The translations under genes were made by a program, and so were the position numbers. This document shows positions 34,163 through 42,654 of a stretch of DNA of 58,448 nt, piece by piece. The notes beneath the pieces were generated by a model that had not been told where the DNA came from, did not search any database, and worked only from the letters and a program-made list of their open reading frames with translations. Within the stretch, counting starts at the first letter, position 1. Each line of letters begins with the position of its first letter. The DNA lies in the NCBI GenBank assembly GCA_045579705.1, contig JAZNMP010000037.1, positions 1 to 58,448 of the forward strand, in the 5' to 3' direction. This DNA is from Lachnocurva sp045579705 (GTDB lineage Bacteria > Bacillota > Clostridia > Lachnospirales > Lachnospiraceae).

Positions 34163-34175
34163 ATTCCTCTCCCCG

Positions 34176-34232
34176 CTGTCACGCATAATTTAGATCATTT
34201 CCATGCTCTGTCACGCATAATTCGGATCATTT
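34176..34232. repeat. Short direct repeat between rluF and ligA
   Basis: CTGTCACGCATAATT(T/C)(A/G)GATCATTT occurs at 34176-34200 and 34208-34232, 32 bp apart. The second copy runs into the rluF stop codon. Confidence 0.75.
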
Positions 34233-34929
34233 ATAGACCGATATCCTGTTTTAACTTCTGTTCTTCCTGTGGAGTAATCTTTCTGTATTTGCCCTCTTCG
34301 ATTCCATCCAAAGTCAGATTCATAATCCTAATACGTCTAAGGTCATGTACGTAGTAGCCTTCTTCCTGGCACATACGACGAATCTGACGATTTAGTCCCT
34401 GTGTCAGAATGATGTGAAACTCATTGTATTTAGACTTCCACACCTTACAAGGTCGAGTAGTGACATCAAGCTCTGACAGATATACGCCCTCACTCATGTG
34501 CTGCAGAAACTCATCTGTCACCACATGATCAACTCGCACTACATATTCCTTCTCGTGATAGTTTGAAGCCTTGTTTAGTGCATTTACGAGGTCACCCTGG
34601 TTTGTAAGCAGGATTAAACCTCTGGAGTTTTTATCCAGACGACCTACGTTATACACACGAACCGGATAATTGATGAAGTCTATGATGTTCTTCTTCTCTC
34701 TTTTTTCTGCTGTACAAACGATTCCCCTCGGCTTATTAAAAAGCAAGATAACAGGCGCATCGGCTCCCTTTACAGGCTTACCTCTGTGAGTAACGACATC
34801 TCCTTCTTCAACCTGATCTCCCAGCTCGCAAACACGGCCATTTATCTCTATTTCGCGATTCTCAATCAATCTGTCCGCTTCTCTTCTGGAGCAATAACCG
34901 ACAGAACTCAGATACTTATTTAAACGCAT
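34231..34929 (-). CDS. rluF: 23S rRNA pseudouridine synthase, RluF type
   Basis: A 232-residue enzyme with an N-terminal S4 RNA-binding domain (MRLNKYLSSVGYCSRREADRLI) and a catalytic domain with the Asp in VGRLDKNSRGLILLTNQGDL. GLNRQIRRMCQEEGYYVHDLRRIRIMN points to the RluF subgroup, which modifies U2604 near the peptidyl transferase centre. It ends 69 bp before the ligA start. Distinct from the RsuA-type enzyme at 40021. Confidence 0.92.
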   Translation of the reverse strand: MRLNKYLSSVGYCSRREADRLIENREIEINGRVCELGDQVEEGDVVTHRGKPVKGADAPVILLFNKPRGIVCTAEKREKKNIIDFINYPVRVYNVGRLDKNSRGLILLTNQGDLVNALNKASNYHEKEYVVRVDHVVTDEFLQHMSEGVYLSELDVTTRPCKVWKSKYNEFHIILTQGLNRQIRRMCQEEGYYVHDLRRIRIMNLTLDGIEEGKYRKITPQEEQKLKQDIGL

Positions 34930-34941
34930 TTATCTCTTCCT

Positions 34942-34994
34942 CTATCAAAAATGACCTCCAATCTGCTAGATGCTATCTAACTCTTGGAGGTCAT
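34942..34994 (-). terminator. Terminator after the SH3-domain gene
   Basis: ATGACCTCCAA / TTGGAGGTCAT stem with a T-run on the minus strand, 25 bp past the stop of the 35019 gene. It overlaps the leader of rluF. Confidence 0.8.
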
Positions 34995-35018
34995 ATTAAT
35001 CTTTAGTTTAGCCGTAAA

Positions 35019-36323
35019 TTACTGAAGTAATTCAGTCTTTACATATCCTGTTACACCACTGTAAGTTGTAACCTTTGTCCAGCCAGAAGCATAGTTCTCA
35101 TGGATTGTAAGTGGTTCAGTTGTGTATGCAACTGCAACAACCTGTGATGTCTCATCCATCTCACCACGAACACGTACTGTAGTGTTAAGTGTGATATTTG
35201 ATCCTGCAGCGAGACCCGGTACATCAACTACATCTGTTCCAGCAGGTTTAGAATCTACGAGCACATCTTTTGGAACATATGCATTGTGATTATCGTTAAA
35301 GAGGATTCTAGCGAAATCACCTTCTGTAGCATACATAGTTACTTCAGCACCGATTTCCAAGTTACCAAGTACTGTTCCATCAGTTCCTGCTTTATCGTAA
35401 ACGCTAACTGCTTTGTTAGTGTACTTTGTCTTCTTTGACTTCTCGTCCTGTTTATCCTGCTTTGCTTTAGCCTTTGCTGCTTTCTTCTCAGCTTCAGATT
35501 TCTTTGCAGCTTCTTTCTTCTCTGCCTCTTTAGCCTTCTTCTCTTCAGCCTTCTTTGCTTCTTCTGCCTTTGCAGCCTCTTCAGCCTTTGCTGCTTCCTG
35601 CTCGTACTGAGTAGCCCATGTAGTAGTTGCATTTGCTAAAGTTGAGCTAAGGAAAGTATTCAAGTCTTCATCCTTTACCATAGCAGCGTTGAATTCTTTC
35701 TGAACCTTTGTCTGAAGGTTCTTCAAATCGTCCTGCTCCTCGAATGTAGCGATCAGCTTAACGATCTTTGTATCCATCTCATATTCTGAGTAGTTTGTAT
35801 TAAAGTTAGAATAAATATTATCGATATAAAGATTACCCTTCTTATCAGTCTTTACATAGAAAAAATCAAGTCCAGGAGCTTCTGTCTTAATGTTCTTAAA
35901 TTTAATCTTCATAGATACAGAAACCAGATAAGACTCTTTATCCAAACCTCTCTTTGAGTAGATAGTAATTCCGTTGTATTTTTCTACATATCCACTAAAG
36001 AACTTGATATAGCTTTCCTCTTTCGCAGAAATAGGATTAGCTACTTTCTTAAGAGCTTTAATATCTCCATTAGCATAAGCTTTGTAGTATGCGTTCATCA
36101 GATTTACAAGCTCTTCATTTGTCTTCTTACTCTCTGTCTGGTATTTACCATAAGCACCTGCCATAGGATCACTATCAGCAGCTGTACCATTTGTGCATCT
36201 AGCGAGAATCAATGTTATAGCGATGAGTACGATAACAGCACCATAATATCTGTATTTCTTTGGATCACAAACTACTTCTACTATCTTTTTCCAGATTTCT
36301 TTAAGCTTATCCTTGTTTGCCAT
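35019..36323 (-). CDS. Membrane-anchored protein with SH3 domains
   Basis: A 434-residue protein with one membrane helix (about 25-42), an extracellular domain (about 60-235) of unknown fold related to NTF2-like regions, a Lys/Ala/Glu-rich coiled coil (about 240-300), and two bacterial SH3 domains (about 305-355 and 372-434) ending TGYVKTELLQ. Such SH3 domains usually bind cell-wall peptides. No enzyme domain is present. The strongly biased KAEEAKKAEEKK stretch is a true coding feature. Probably a wall-contacting structural or sensing protein; this is inferred. Confidence 0.8.
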   Translation of the reverse strand: MANKDKLKEIWKKIVEVVCDPKKYRYYGAVIVLIAITLILARCTNGTAADSDPMAGAYGKYQTESKKTNEELVNLMNAYYKAYANGDIKALKKVANPISAKEESYIKFFSGYVEKYNGITIYSKRGLDKESYLVSVSMKIKFKNIKTEAPGLDFFYVKTDKKGNLYIDNIYSNFNTNYSEYEMDTKIVKLIATFEEQDDLKNLQTKVQKEFNAAMVKDEDLNTFLSSTLANATTTWATQYEQEAAKAEEAAKAEEAKKAEEKKAKEAEKKEAAKKSEAEKKAAKAKAKQDKQDEKSKKTKYTNKAVSVYDKAGTDGTVLGNLEIGAEVTMYATEGDFARILFNDNHNAYVPKDVLVDSKPAGTDVVDVPGLAAGSNITLNTTVRVRGEMDETSQVVAVAYTTEPLTIHENYASGWTKVTTYSGVTGYVKTELLQ

Positions 36324-36395
36324 TTTACATTCCTCTATATTTTTTCAATTTCTAAATCTTAATATTTTAAATAAATCGGCGCTCGTAACACCGGA

Positions 36396-36469
36396 TGTAG
36401 ACGACCGGATTCGAACCGGCGATCTTCGGAGTCGGAGTCCGATGCGTTATCCAGCTACGCTACGTCTAC
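36396..36469 (-). tRNA. tRNA-Arg (anticodon CCG)
   Basis: On the minus strand: acceptor GTAGACG / CGTCTAC, D-stem GCGT / ACGC, anticodon stem TCGGA / TCCGA with loop CTCCGAC (anticodon CCG), T-stem GCCGG / CCGGT with TTCGAAT, discriminator A. CCA is not encoded. All four stems pair. It reads CGG codons. Confidence 0.95.
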
Positions 36470-36574
36470 GTAACAAAATCTTAATAATATTATCAAAAAA
36501 GCCCCTATTCGTCAATGTAAAAAAGACGTTAAAATCGGTCTTTAACGGTCAGACTTTTTGTAACATTTGCGTAA

Positions 36575-36617
36575 CATTTTAAAAAAGGAGCCCACGAAAC
36601 ACTCGTGAACTCCTTTA
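36575..36617 (-). terminator. Terminator of the chemoreceptor gene
   Basis: Minus-strand stem AAAGGAG / CTCCTTT with inner CACGA / TCGTG pairing, followed by TTTTTT. Confidence 0.85.
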
Positions 36618-36638
36618 AATACCATATGCAACAATTAA

Positions 36639-38411
36639 TTAATATTTAGAGAATACATCGATTTCATCTTTGAAGCCATTGATAGCTCCAACAGACGCCT
36701 GCATCTCTTTATCGATATCTGAAATCTTATCAACCAAAGTATTAGTATTTCCTGATGAACTGATAACAGCCTGAGCACTTTCTTCAGATGCCTTTGCGAT
36801 TCCTTCGATAGAATCTACAATCTGGTTCATGATAACTTTCAAGTTATCAGTCTTCTCAGCAAATGCTGACATAGCTGAATTAATATGTTCAGCATCTTCT
36901 TTGTACTGCTCACCAGAATCTACGAAACTATCGTAATCTGAAAGGATTTTTTCCTGCATGAAATCGAGCATCTGCTGTGAATTATCAATAAGTGAATTAA
37001 CAGCCTTAACAACCATATCGTTGATTTCCTGGATGTTATTTGCTGTCTCTCTACTAGATTCAGCCAAATCTCTGATTTCATCAGCAACAACCGCAAAACC
37101 TCTACCGGCTTCACCTGCACGAGCTGCCTCAATAGAAGCATTTAGAGCAAGTAGGTTTGTCTGTGAAGAAATAGAAAGGATTTCTCCAGTCAGGTTATTT
37201 ACTTCATCTACGCTCTTTGAGTCATCGATTGCTTTCTTCATAGTTTCAATCAGGCTACCGAGCATGTTGTTTGCTTCATCTTTGTTCTCTCTAGCTGTGT
37301 TTGCGAGTTCTGTAGCTCTGTCATCCATTTCTCTAGAGTAAGAAGCGATATTTGTAGACTGCTCTGAAATAGCATCAACCTCTTCACCGATATTTGCTGT
37401 ACCTTCAGATACTGCATGAATAGTCGATGAAACTTCTTCCATAGAAGCTGCCAGTTCTTCCAATCTATTACTTACTTCTGTAGCATTAGAATTAGAATCA
37501 CCGATATTCTGGTTTACATTTCCAATCAAGCTCATAAGTTCATCTGAACCACCACCGAGCTTAGTAACAATCTTCTGCAAGATATCCAGGAAGTTATTCA
37601 TTCCATATGCAAGAAGACCGATTTCATCCTTTGACTTAACAGGAAGTCTGCGAGTCAAATCACCTTCCTTGTTTCTAAGTGATTCATTGATAATATGAAG
37701 CTCATCAGTTGCTCTCTTAAGAGGTCTAACAACTGATCTCTCGATAATAATGAAAGCGAGAATGATCAATACAACGATTTCTATTAACAGGAAGATAGTT
37801 CCATTTACGGCAATATAGTATGTCTCCTGAGCCTTGTCTGAAGCCTCATTCGCTCTCTTAATTTCGAGCTTTGTAAGCTTCTCAGCGCCAGCTTCCATCT
37901 CATCCGCTTTAGTAAGCATCTGTGTCTGCATAACACCAAATGCTGTTACAATATCACCCTTGTTCATAGCCTGGATAGCTGTTGTAGCAAGCTCTGTTGT
38001 CTCAGTAACATCTGCTTCAAACTCATTTAAAAGTTTATCCTTTTCAGCATCTGAAGGAAGCTTCTTATACTCCTTCAAATCCTTTAGAGTTTCATCCTTA
38101 ATTTCAAACATCTTATCATGCAATGTTTTAACTTCCTGCAAATTCTTCTGTGAATAAGCGATTACAAACTGATCCAGTACTCTCCACTCATGCTCGATAT
38201 CATACTGAAGCTGAGATGAAAGTTCTACACCCTTTAAATATTCATCAGAAATAGAAACCTGTTCATCATGAACTTTGTTAAGGTTATAAATACCTACTAC
38301 TGATGCGATAACTGCAGTAGCAGCTAACAGAACTATTGGGATGTATAGTTTTAATCTTACTGATAATCCCTTTTTCTCTCTAACACTTTCTTTTGCTTTG
38401 TTATCAGACAT
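36639..38411 (-). CDS. Methyl-accepting chemotaxis protein
   Basis: A 590-residue chemoreceptor. Membrane segments at about 22-42 and 202-224 flank a helical four-helix-bundle sensor; then HAMP (about 225-280) and the cytoplasmic signalling domain with the hairpin tip LLALNASIEAARAGEAGRGFAVVADEIRDLA. Methylation helices are rich in Glu/Gln pairs. The ATG at 38411 has AAGGAG upstream, so a start 13 codons earlier is rejected. It implies a motile organism; no other che or fla genes are in the window. Confidence 0.95.
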   Translation of the reverse strand: MSDNKAKESVREKKGLSVRLKLYIPIVLLAATAVIASVVGIYNLNKVHDEQVSISDEYLKGVELSSQLQYDIEHEWRVLDQFVIAYSQKNLQEVKTLHDKMFEIKDETLKDLKEYKKLPSDAEKDKLLNEFEADVTETTELATTAIQAMNKGDIVTAFGVMQTQMLTKADEMEAGAEKLTKLEIKRANEASDKAQETYYIAVNGTIFLLIEIVVLIILAFIIIERSVVRPLKRATDELHIINESLRNKEGDLTRRLPVKSKDEIGLLAYGMNNFLDILQKIVTKLGGGSDELMSLIGNVNQNIGDSNSNATEVSNRLEELAASMEEVSSTIHAVSEGTANIGEEVDAISEQSTNIASYSREMDDRATELANTARENKDEANNMLGSLIETMKKAIDDSKSVDEVNNLTGEILSISSQTNLLALNASIEAARAGEAGRGFAVVADEIRDLAESSRETANNIQEINDMVVKAVNSLIDNSQQMLDFMQEKILSDYDSFVDSGEQYKEDAEHINSAMSAFAEKTDNLKVIMNQIVDSIEGIAKASEESAQAVISSSGNTNTLVDKISDIDKEMQASVGAINGFKDEIDVFSKY

Positions 38412-38498
38412 CTTTTTTCTCCTTAAAATAGCTCTATAAATAAGCTCCACTCTAATTTTATAATCAACTTTTAATTAAGTAAAGCAATTATTTATTAA

Positions 38499-39881
38499 TT
38501 ACTTATAAACTTCATCATTGTCGCAATTTTCATTTAAATCATCGATTTTTTTGATACCAATAATCTCATATGCTACGACCTCAGGACTTTTATCATCTGT
38601 TTGAATAAAAAGATTACCTGCCTGTTTATAGCCTGCCTCTCTACGCTTCATCATTCTCTCAATTCGTGAAACCATTTCCTTCTCAAACATCAGTGAGTTA
38701 GATGGCAGGAAGAGCTCCAAATCATCTTCGTTATTCGCGCTCTGCTTTAGAAGCGGACGAGTCAGTGTATCCTTCGTTCTCTCACGAATAGTCTCAGGTG
38801 TTGCTTCGAGGACAACAACAGAACCTGTTTCATGCATGATTTCAATATTCTCTTCATCTAATGTGACACCACCTCCGCATGAAACGATGGCTGGTCCTGT
38901 TTCAGAAATCAGTTTCAGAAGCTCACTCTCTTCTCTTCTAAAACGTTCTTCTCCATAACTGTCGAAGTAATCAGAAATCGGAAGATGGAATTTCGATTCA
39001 AGGATTTCGTCCATTTCAAATACAGGAAGATGAATTCTGTCTGATAGAACTTTTGCTGTTGTAGTTTTTCCTGCTCCCATAAATCCACAGATGTAGATAT
39101 TATGAGTCATCGGATCAACTGTCATCATCTCATGAATCTGATCGAGAAATTCTCTCATATAAAGGTAAGAAACCTGTCCTGGTGCTACTGATTCATCGGC
39201 TGAGGCATAAGTCATACACTGTTTGTTTCTCTCTCCATAGAGACGTGTAGCCATTCCCATTTCTCCCATGGAGATGCAGACTACATTTCTATCAGGAAAT
39301 TTTTCATGATATCTGTCTGGAAGTTCCATCATACGATGAACATCGCTGAACTCTGTTGGAATGCAAGCGACTTTTACGACATCCGCTCCCATTGCTTCCA
39401 TCTTTGACATCTTTCTGAGGAGGATTTCCGTACCAGGAGTTTCCTTGAAATCGTGGTACGAAACGATTACATCGATTTCTCTCTCATGAGCCAGTTTAAT
39501 CAACGCTTCCGGATCCTTTGATGTCTCCATCTCGATATCCACAAAAGCAGGCTTGCTGCAAGTAATAATCTCTCTCATAACCTCATCGTACTTTGAAGTC
39601 ATGTCAAAGAAACCACCTTCGTTTGAGGTACGAAGCGTAAAGATAACAGGCACATCGAGAGATTCTAAGCCTTCGAGAACCTCTAACATATAGTCAATAT
39701 CGAATCTCTCTATTCCTCTCTCGAGATCACTTTCAATCGTATCTGCTCGCCACTCAATCATGTCCACATGATGATCAGAAAGTACGATACTCTTTCTGCG
39801 GATTTCTTCAGGATTTTTTCCTTTCAAAGACACCGCAACTCTCGGCATAGCCGTTCCACGATTTTTAAAATTATATTTCAT
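38499..39881 (-). CDS. aroDK: Bifunctional 3-dehydroquinate dehydratase / shikimate kinase
   Basis: A 460-residue fusion of two shikimate-pathway enzymes. Residues about 12-252 are type I dehydroquinase (AroD): catalytic His near 143 in VSYHDF, Schiff-base Lys near 170 in VVKVACIP, and RLYGERNKQCMTYAS...APGQ. Residues about 260-430 are shikimate kinase (AroK): P-loop GFMGAGKTT (266-274), FRREE, CGGGV, and LTRPLL. Both active sites look intact. The order skips the dehydrogenase that acts between them. The ATG at 39881 has GGAAGG upstream. The symbol is descriptive. Confidence 0.93.
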   Translation of the reverse strand: MKYNFKNRGTAMPRVAVSLKGKNPEEIRRKSIVLSDHHVDMIEWRADTIESDLERGIERFDIDYMLEVLEGLESLDVPVIFTLRTSNEGGFFDMTSKYDEVMREIITCSKPAFVDIEMETSKDPEALIKLAHEREIDVIVSYHDFKETPGTEILLRKMSKMEAMGADVVKVACIPTEFSDVHRMMELPDRYHEKFPDRNVVCISMGEMGMATRLYGERNKQCMTYASADESVAPGQVSYLYMREFLDQIHEMMTVDPMTHNIYICGFMGAGKTTTAKVLSDRIHLPVFEMDEILESKFHLPISDYFDSYGEERFRREESELLKLISETGPAIVSCGGGVTLDEENIEIMHETGSVVVLEATPETIRERTKDTLTRPLLKQSANNEDDLELFLPSNSLMFEKEMVSRIERMMKRREAGYKQAGNLFIQTDDKSPEVVAYEIIGIKKIDDLNENCDNDEVYK

Positions 39882-40020
39882 AAAAAAACCTTCCATTTTT
39901 TTCAAATTTTCCTATCAAAATTAGGCGCAGAATATTATAATATCACAAGTATGCAAAATCAATAAATTAAGGAGTACTGAACATTCCCTTAAAGAATCGT
40001 TTGGTTTGGTAATGTTTATT

Positions 40021-40731
40021 ATGAGACTAGACCGTTTTTTATCAGAAATGAAGATAGGCACCAGAAGTGTTTTAAAGAAGGAGATTCGCCGCGGAGCCGT
40101 CACTATCGACGGAGTTATCGTAAAGGATCCCTCTACTTCTGTTACACCAAATTCTACCGTTACTTATAACGGACAGCCTGTATCATTCGTAGAATTCCAG
40201 TATTACATCTTGAATAAACCAGCCGGAGTCGTTACGGCAACCGAAGACAAACGCCATGAGACAGTGTGCGATTTGTTGCCTGATGGCGCCCGCCGCGATA
40301 TTTTTCCGGTAGGACGTCTAGACATCGACACCGAAGGATTGATTCTGCTTACTAACAACGGTACTCTCGCGCACAAGATGCTCGCACCGAAGAGTCACGT
40401 TGATAAAAAATATTATGCCCAGATTCGAGGAGAAGTGACTGAAGCCGACGTCGAAGCTTTTCGCACTGGATTCCAGTATGACGAAGACCTCTACTCTCTT
40501 CCAGCTGATTTAGAAATACTTGGGTCCGGTCCAGGAACCAGCGAGGTCTATGTAACTATCCATGAAGGAAAGTTCCATCAGATTAAGAAGATGTTCCTCG
40601 CCCGCGGAATGGAGGTGTCATACTTGAAGCGTGTCACGTTCGGCCCGCTATCCTTACCCGAGGAGCTCTCACAGGGTGACTGCAGAGAGCTAAGCGAGGA
40701 TGAAATCAGTTTGTTAAAGGAGTATATGTAG
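40021..40731 (+). CDS. rsuA: 16S rRNA pseudouridine synthase, RsuA type
   Basis: A 236-residue enzyme with an S4 domain (MRLDRFLSEMKIGTRSVLKKEIRRGAV) and the catalytic Asp in VGRLDIDTEGLILLTNNG; EGKFHQIKKMFLARG and VSYLKRVTFGPLSLPEEL match RsuA, which modifies U516 of 16S rRNA. The start is uncertain: ATG at 40021 gives the family N-terminus but lacks a clear ribosome binding site, and in-frame TTG 40006 and ATG 40012 are alternatives. potA follows 32 bp later. Confidence 0.9.
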   Translation: MRLDRFLSEMKIGTRSVLKKEIRRGAVTIDGVIVKDPSTSVTPNSTVTYNGQPVSFVEFQYYILNKPAGVVTATEDKRHETVCDLLPDGARRDIFPVGRLDIDTEGLILLTNNGTLAHKMLAPKSHVDKKYYAQIRGEVTEADVEAFRTGFQYDEDLYSLPADLEILGSGPGTSEVYVTIHEGKFHQIKKMFLARGMEVSYLKRVTFGPLSLPEELSQGDCRELSEDEISLLKEYM

Positions 40732-40763
40732 GCAGATGCTGCCAATATAAATGGGAATAGGTA

Positions 40764-41837
40764 ATGAAGAAGAAACTAATAACTTTTGAAAATATATCAA
40801 AATCATACGGGGACAATCTCATCCTCGATGACTTCAATCTTTATGTTAGAGAAAATGAATTTATAACACTGCTCGGACCTTCTGGATGCGGAAAGACTAC
40901 TACTCTGCGTCTCCTAGGTGGATTCGAAACACCTGATAAAGGTCGCATCATATTTGACGACGAAGACATCACTTATAAGCCAGCGAACGAGAGAAAACTA
41001 AACACTGTATTCCAGAAGTATTCTCTGTTTCCAAATATGACTATTGCTGAGAATATCGCCTTCGGATTAAAGATTAAGAAGAAGAGCAAGTCTTATATCG
41101 ATGACAAGATTAAATACGCACTTAAGCTCGTAAACCTCGACGGATACGAGAATCGTTCTGTGGACTCTCTTTCAGGTGGTCAGCAGCAGCGAATCGCTAT
41201 CGCACGTGCCATCGTAAATGAACCGGAAGTTCTACTACTCGACGAACCTCTCGGCGCGCTCGATTTGAAGCTTCGTCAGAACATGCAGTACGAGCTTATG
41301 CGTCTAAAGGAAGAGCTCGGAATCACCTTCCTATACGTAACACACGACCAGGAAGAAGCGCTAACTATGTCAGATACAGTCGTAGTTATGAACCAGGGTT
41401 ATATCCAGCAGATTGGTACACCTGAAGACATCTACAACGAACCAGAGAATGCCTTCGTAGCGGATTTCATCGGACACTCAAATATCATGGACGGAACTAT
41501 GATCGAAGACAGACTCGTAGAAATCCTCGGTGTAAAAGTTCCTTGTGTGGACGAAGGATTTGGTAACAACACTCCAGTCGATGTCGTAATCCGTCCTGAA
41601 GATGTCGAGCTAAACACAGAGCTCAGCGGTTTCATGCAGGGTGTTATCACTTCTATCATCTTCAAGGGTGTTCACTATGAATATGACGTAATGGCAAATG
41701 GTTACGAGTGGCTCGTTCACTCTACTTCTTACTTCGAAGTAGGAGCAAAGGTAGGTATCAATGTAATCCCGTTCAATATTCAGATCATGCACAAGCCTGA
41801 ATCTTCGGATGAGAAAGCTGTGGAGATTGATGAATAA
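40764..41837 (+). CDS. potA: Spermidine/putrescine ABC transporter ATPase
   Basis: A 357-residue nucleotide-binding subunit: Walker A GPSGCGKTT, signature LSGGQQQRIAIARA, Walker B VLLLDEPLGALDL, H-loop THDQEE, and a C-terminal TOBE domain. It energises polyamine import with PotB and PotCD. Its stop overlaps the potB start. Confidence 0.94.
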   Translation: MKKKLITFENISKSYGDNLILDDFNLYVRENEFITLLGPSGCGKTTTLRLLGGFETPDKGRIIFDDEDITYKPANERKLNTVFQKYSLFPNMTIAENIAFGLKIKKKSKSYIDDKIKYALKLVNLDGYENRSVDSLSGGQQQRIAIARAIVNEPEVLLLDEPLGALDLKLRQNMQYELMRLKEELGITFLYVTHDQEEALTMSDTVVVMNQGYIQQIGTPEDIYNEPENAFVADFIGHSNIMDGTMIEDRLVEILGVKVPCVDEGFGNNTPVDVVIRPEDVELNTELSGFMQGVITSIIFKGVHYEYDVMANGYEWLVHSTSYFEVGAKVGINVIPFNIQIMHKPESSDEKAVEIDE

Positions 41838-42654
41838 TCTTAAGAAACAGCTTCTCGCTGGACCTTACCTGCTATGGATCATCGGCTTCATCATCCTGCC
41901 GATGATTACAGTAGTGCTCTACGCACTGACCGGCACAGACGGCCACTTCACACTGGAATATATGAAGGAAGTTACACTTCACGCTCACTTAGCAGCAATC
42001 GGACTCTCCCTTGAGCTCGGTGTGGTTACTACTTTAGTCTGCCTCATCATCGCATATCCTCTCGCGATGATTCTAAAAAGCTTCAACTTCAAGCACCAGA
42101 CTTTCGTAGTATTCATCTTTATGCTTCCTATGTGGATGAACTTCCTGCTCAGAATCATGGCCTGGAAGATGCTACTCGCCAAAAACGGAATCTTTAACTC
42201 TGTACTCACAGGTCTCGGCCTGTCACCTATACAGGTTATAAACACTCCGCTCGCGGTTGTAATCGGTATGGTTTATGACTACCTGCCTTTTATGCTCCTT
42301 CCTATCTACAACTCCATGGTTCGTATCAAGAAGGATTATATCGAGGCAGCACATGACCTCGGTGCAAAAAATATAACCGTTTTCTTTAAGATTATCTTGC
42401 CACTCACTATGTCAGGAATCATCAGCGGAATCGTAATGGTATTCGTACCAGCACTTACTTCCTTTGCTGTTTCAGATATCCTCGGCGGTGGAAAGATTCT
42501 CCTCATCGGAAATGTAATCGAACAGGATTTCATGCAGGGTAACCAGTGGAGTATCGGTTCTGCCCTCTCTGTTGTACTTATGATCTTCGTATTGATCAGT
42601 ATGATTCTGTCTCAGATTTTCGACAAAGATGAAGGGAGCGTGGCAACATGGTAA
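41830..42654 (+). CDS. potB: Spermidine/putrescine ABC permease PotB
   Basis: A 274-residue inner-membrane permease with six predicted helices and the EAA loop IEAAHDLGAKNITVFFKIILPLTMSG that docks the ATPase. The start is ATG 41830, which overlaps the potA stop by 8 bp and has GGAG just upstream; a start at 41809 lacks support. Its end overlaps potCD by 7 bp. Confidence 0.93.
   Translation: MNNLKKQLLAGPYLLWIIGFIILPMITVVLYALTGTDGHFTLEYMKEVTLHAHLAAIGLSLELGVVTTLVCLIIAYPLAMILKSFNFKHQTFVVFIFMLPMWMNFLLRIMAWKMLLAKNGIFNSVLTGLGLSPIQVINTPLAVVIGMVYDYLPFMLLPIYNSMVRIKKDYIEAAHDLGAKNITVFFKIILPLTMSGIISGIVMVFVPALTSFAVSDILGGGKILLIGNVIEQDFMQGNQWSIGSALSVVLMIFVLISMILSQIFDKDEGSVATW

Noticed and set aside
36313..36582. 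89-residue protein containing DDRIRTGDLRSRS
   Set aside because: This is a well-known false translation of a tRNA gene; the region is tRNA-Arg(CCG).
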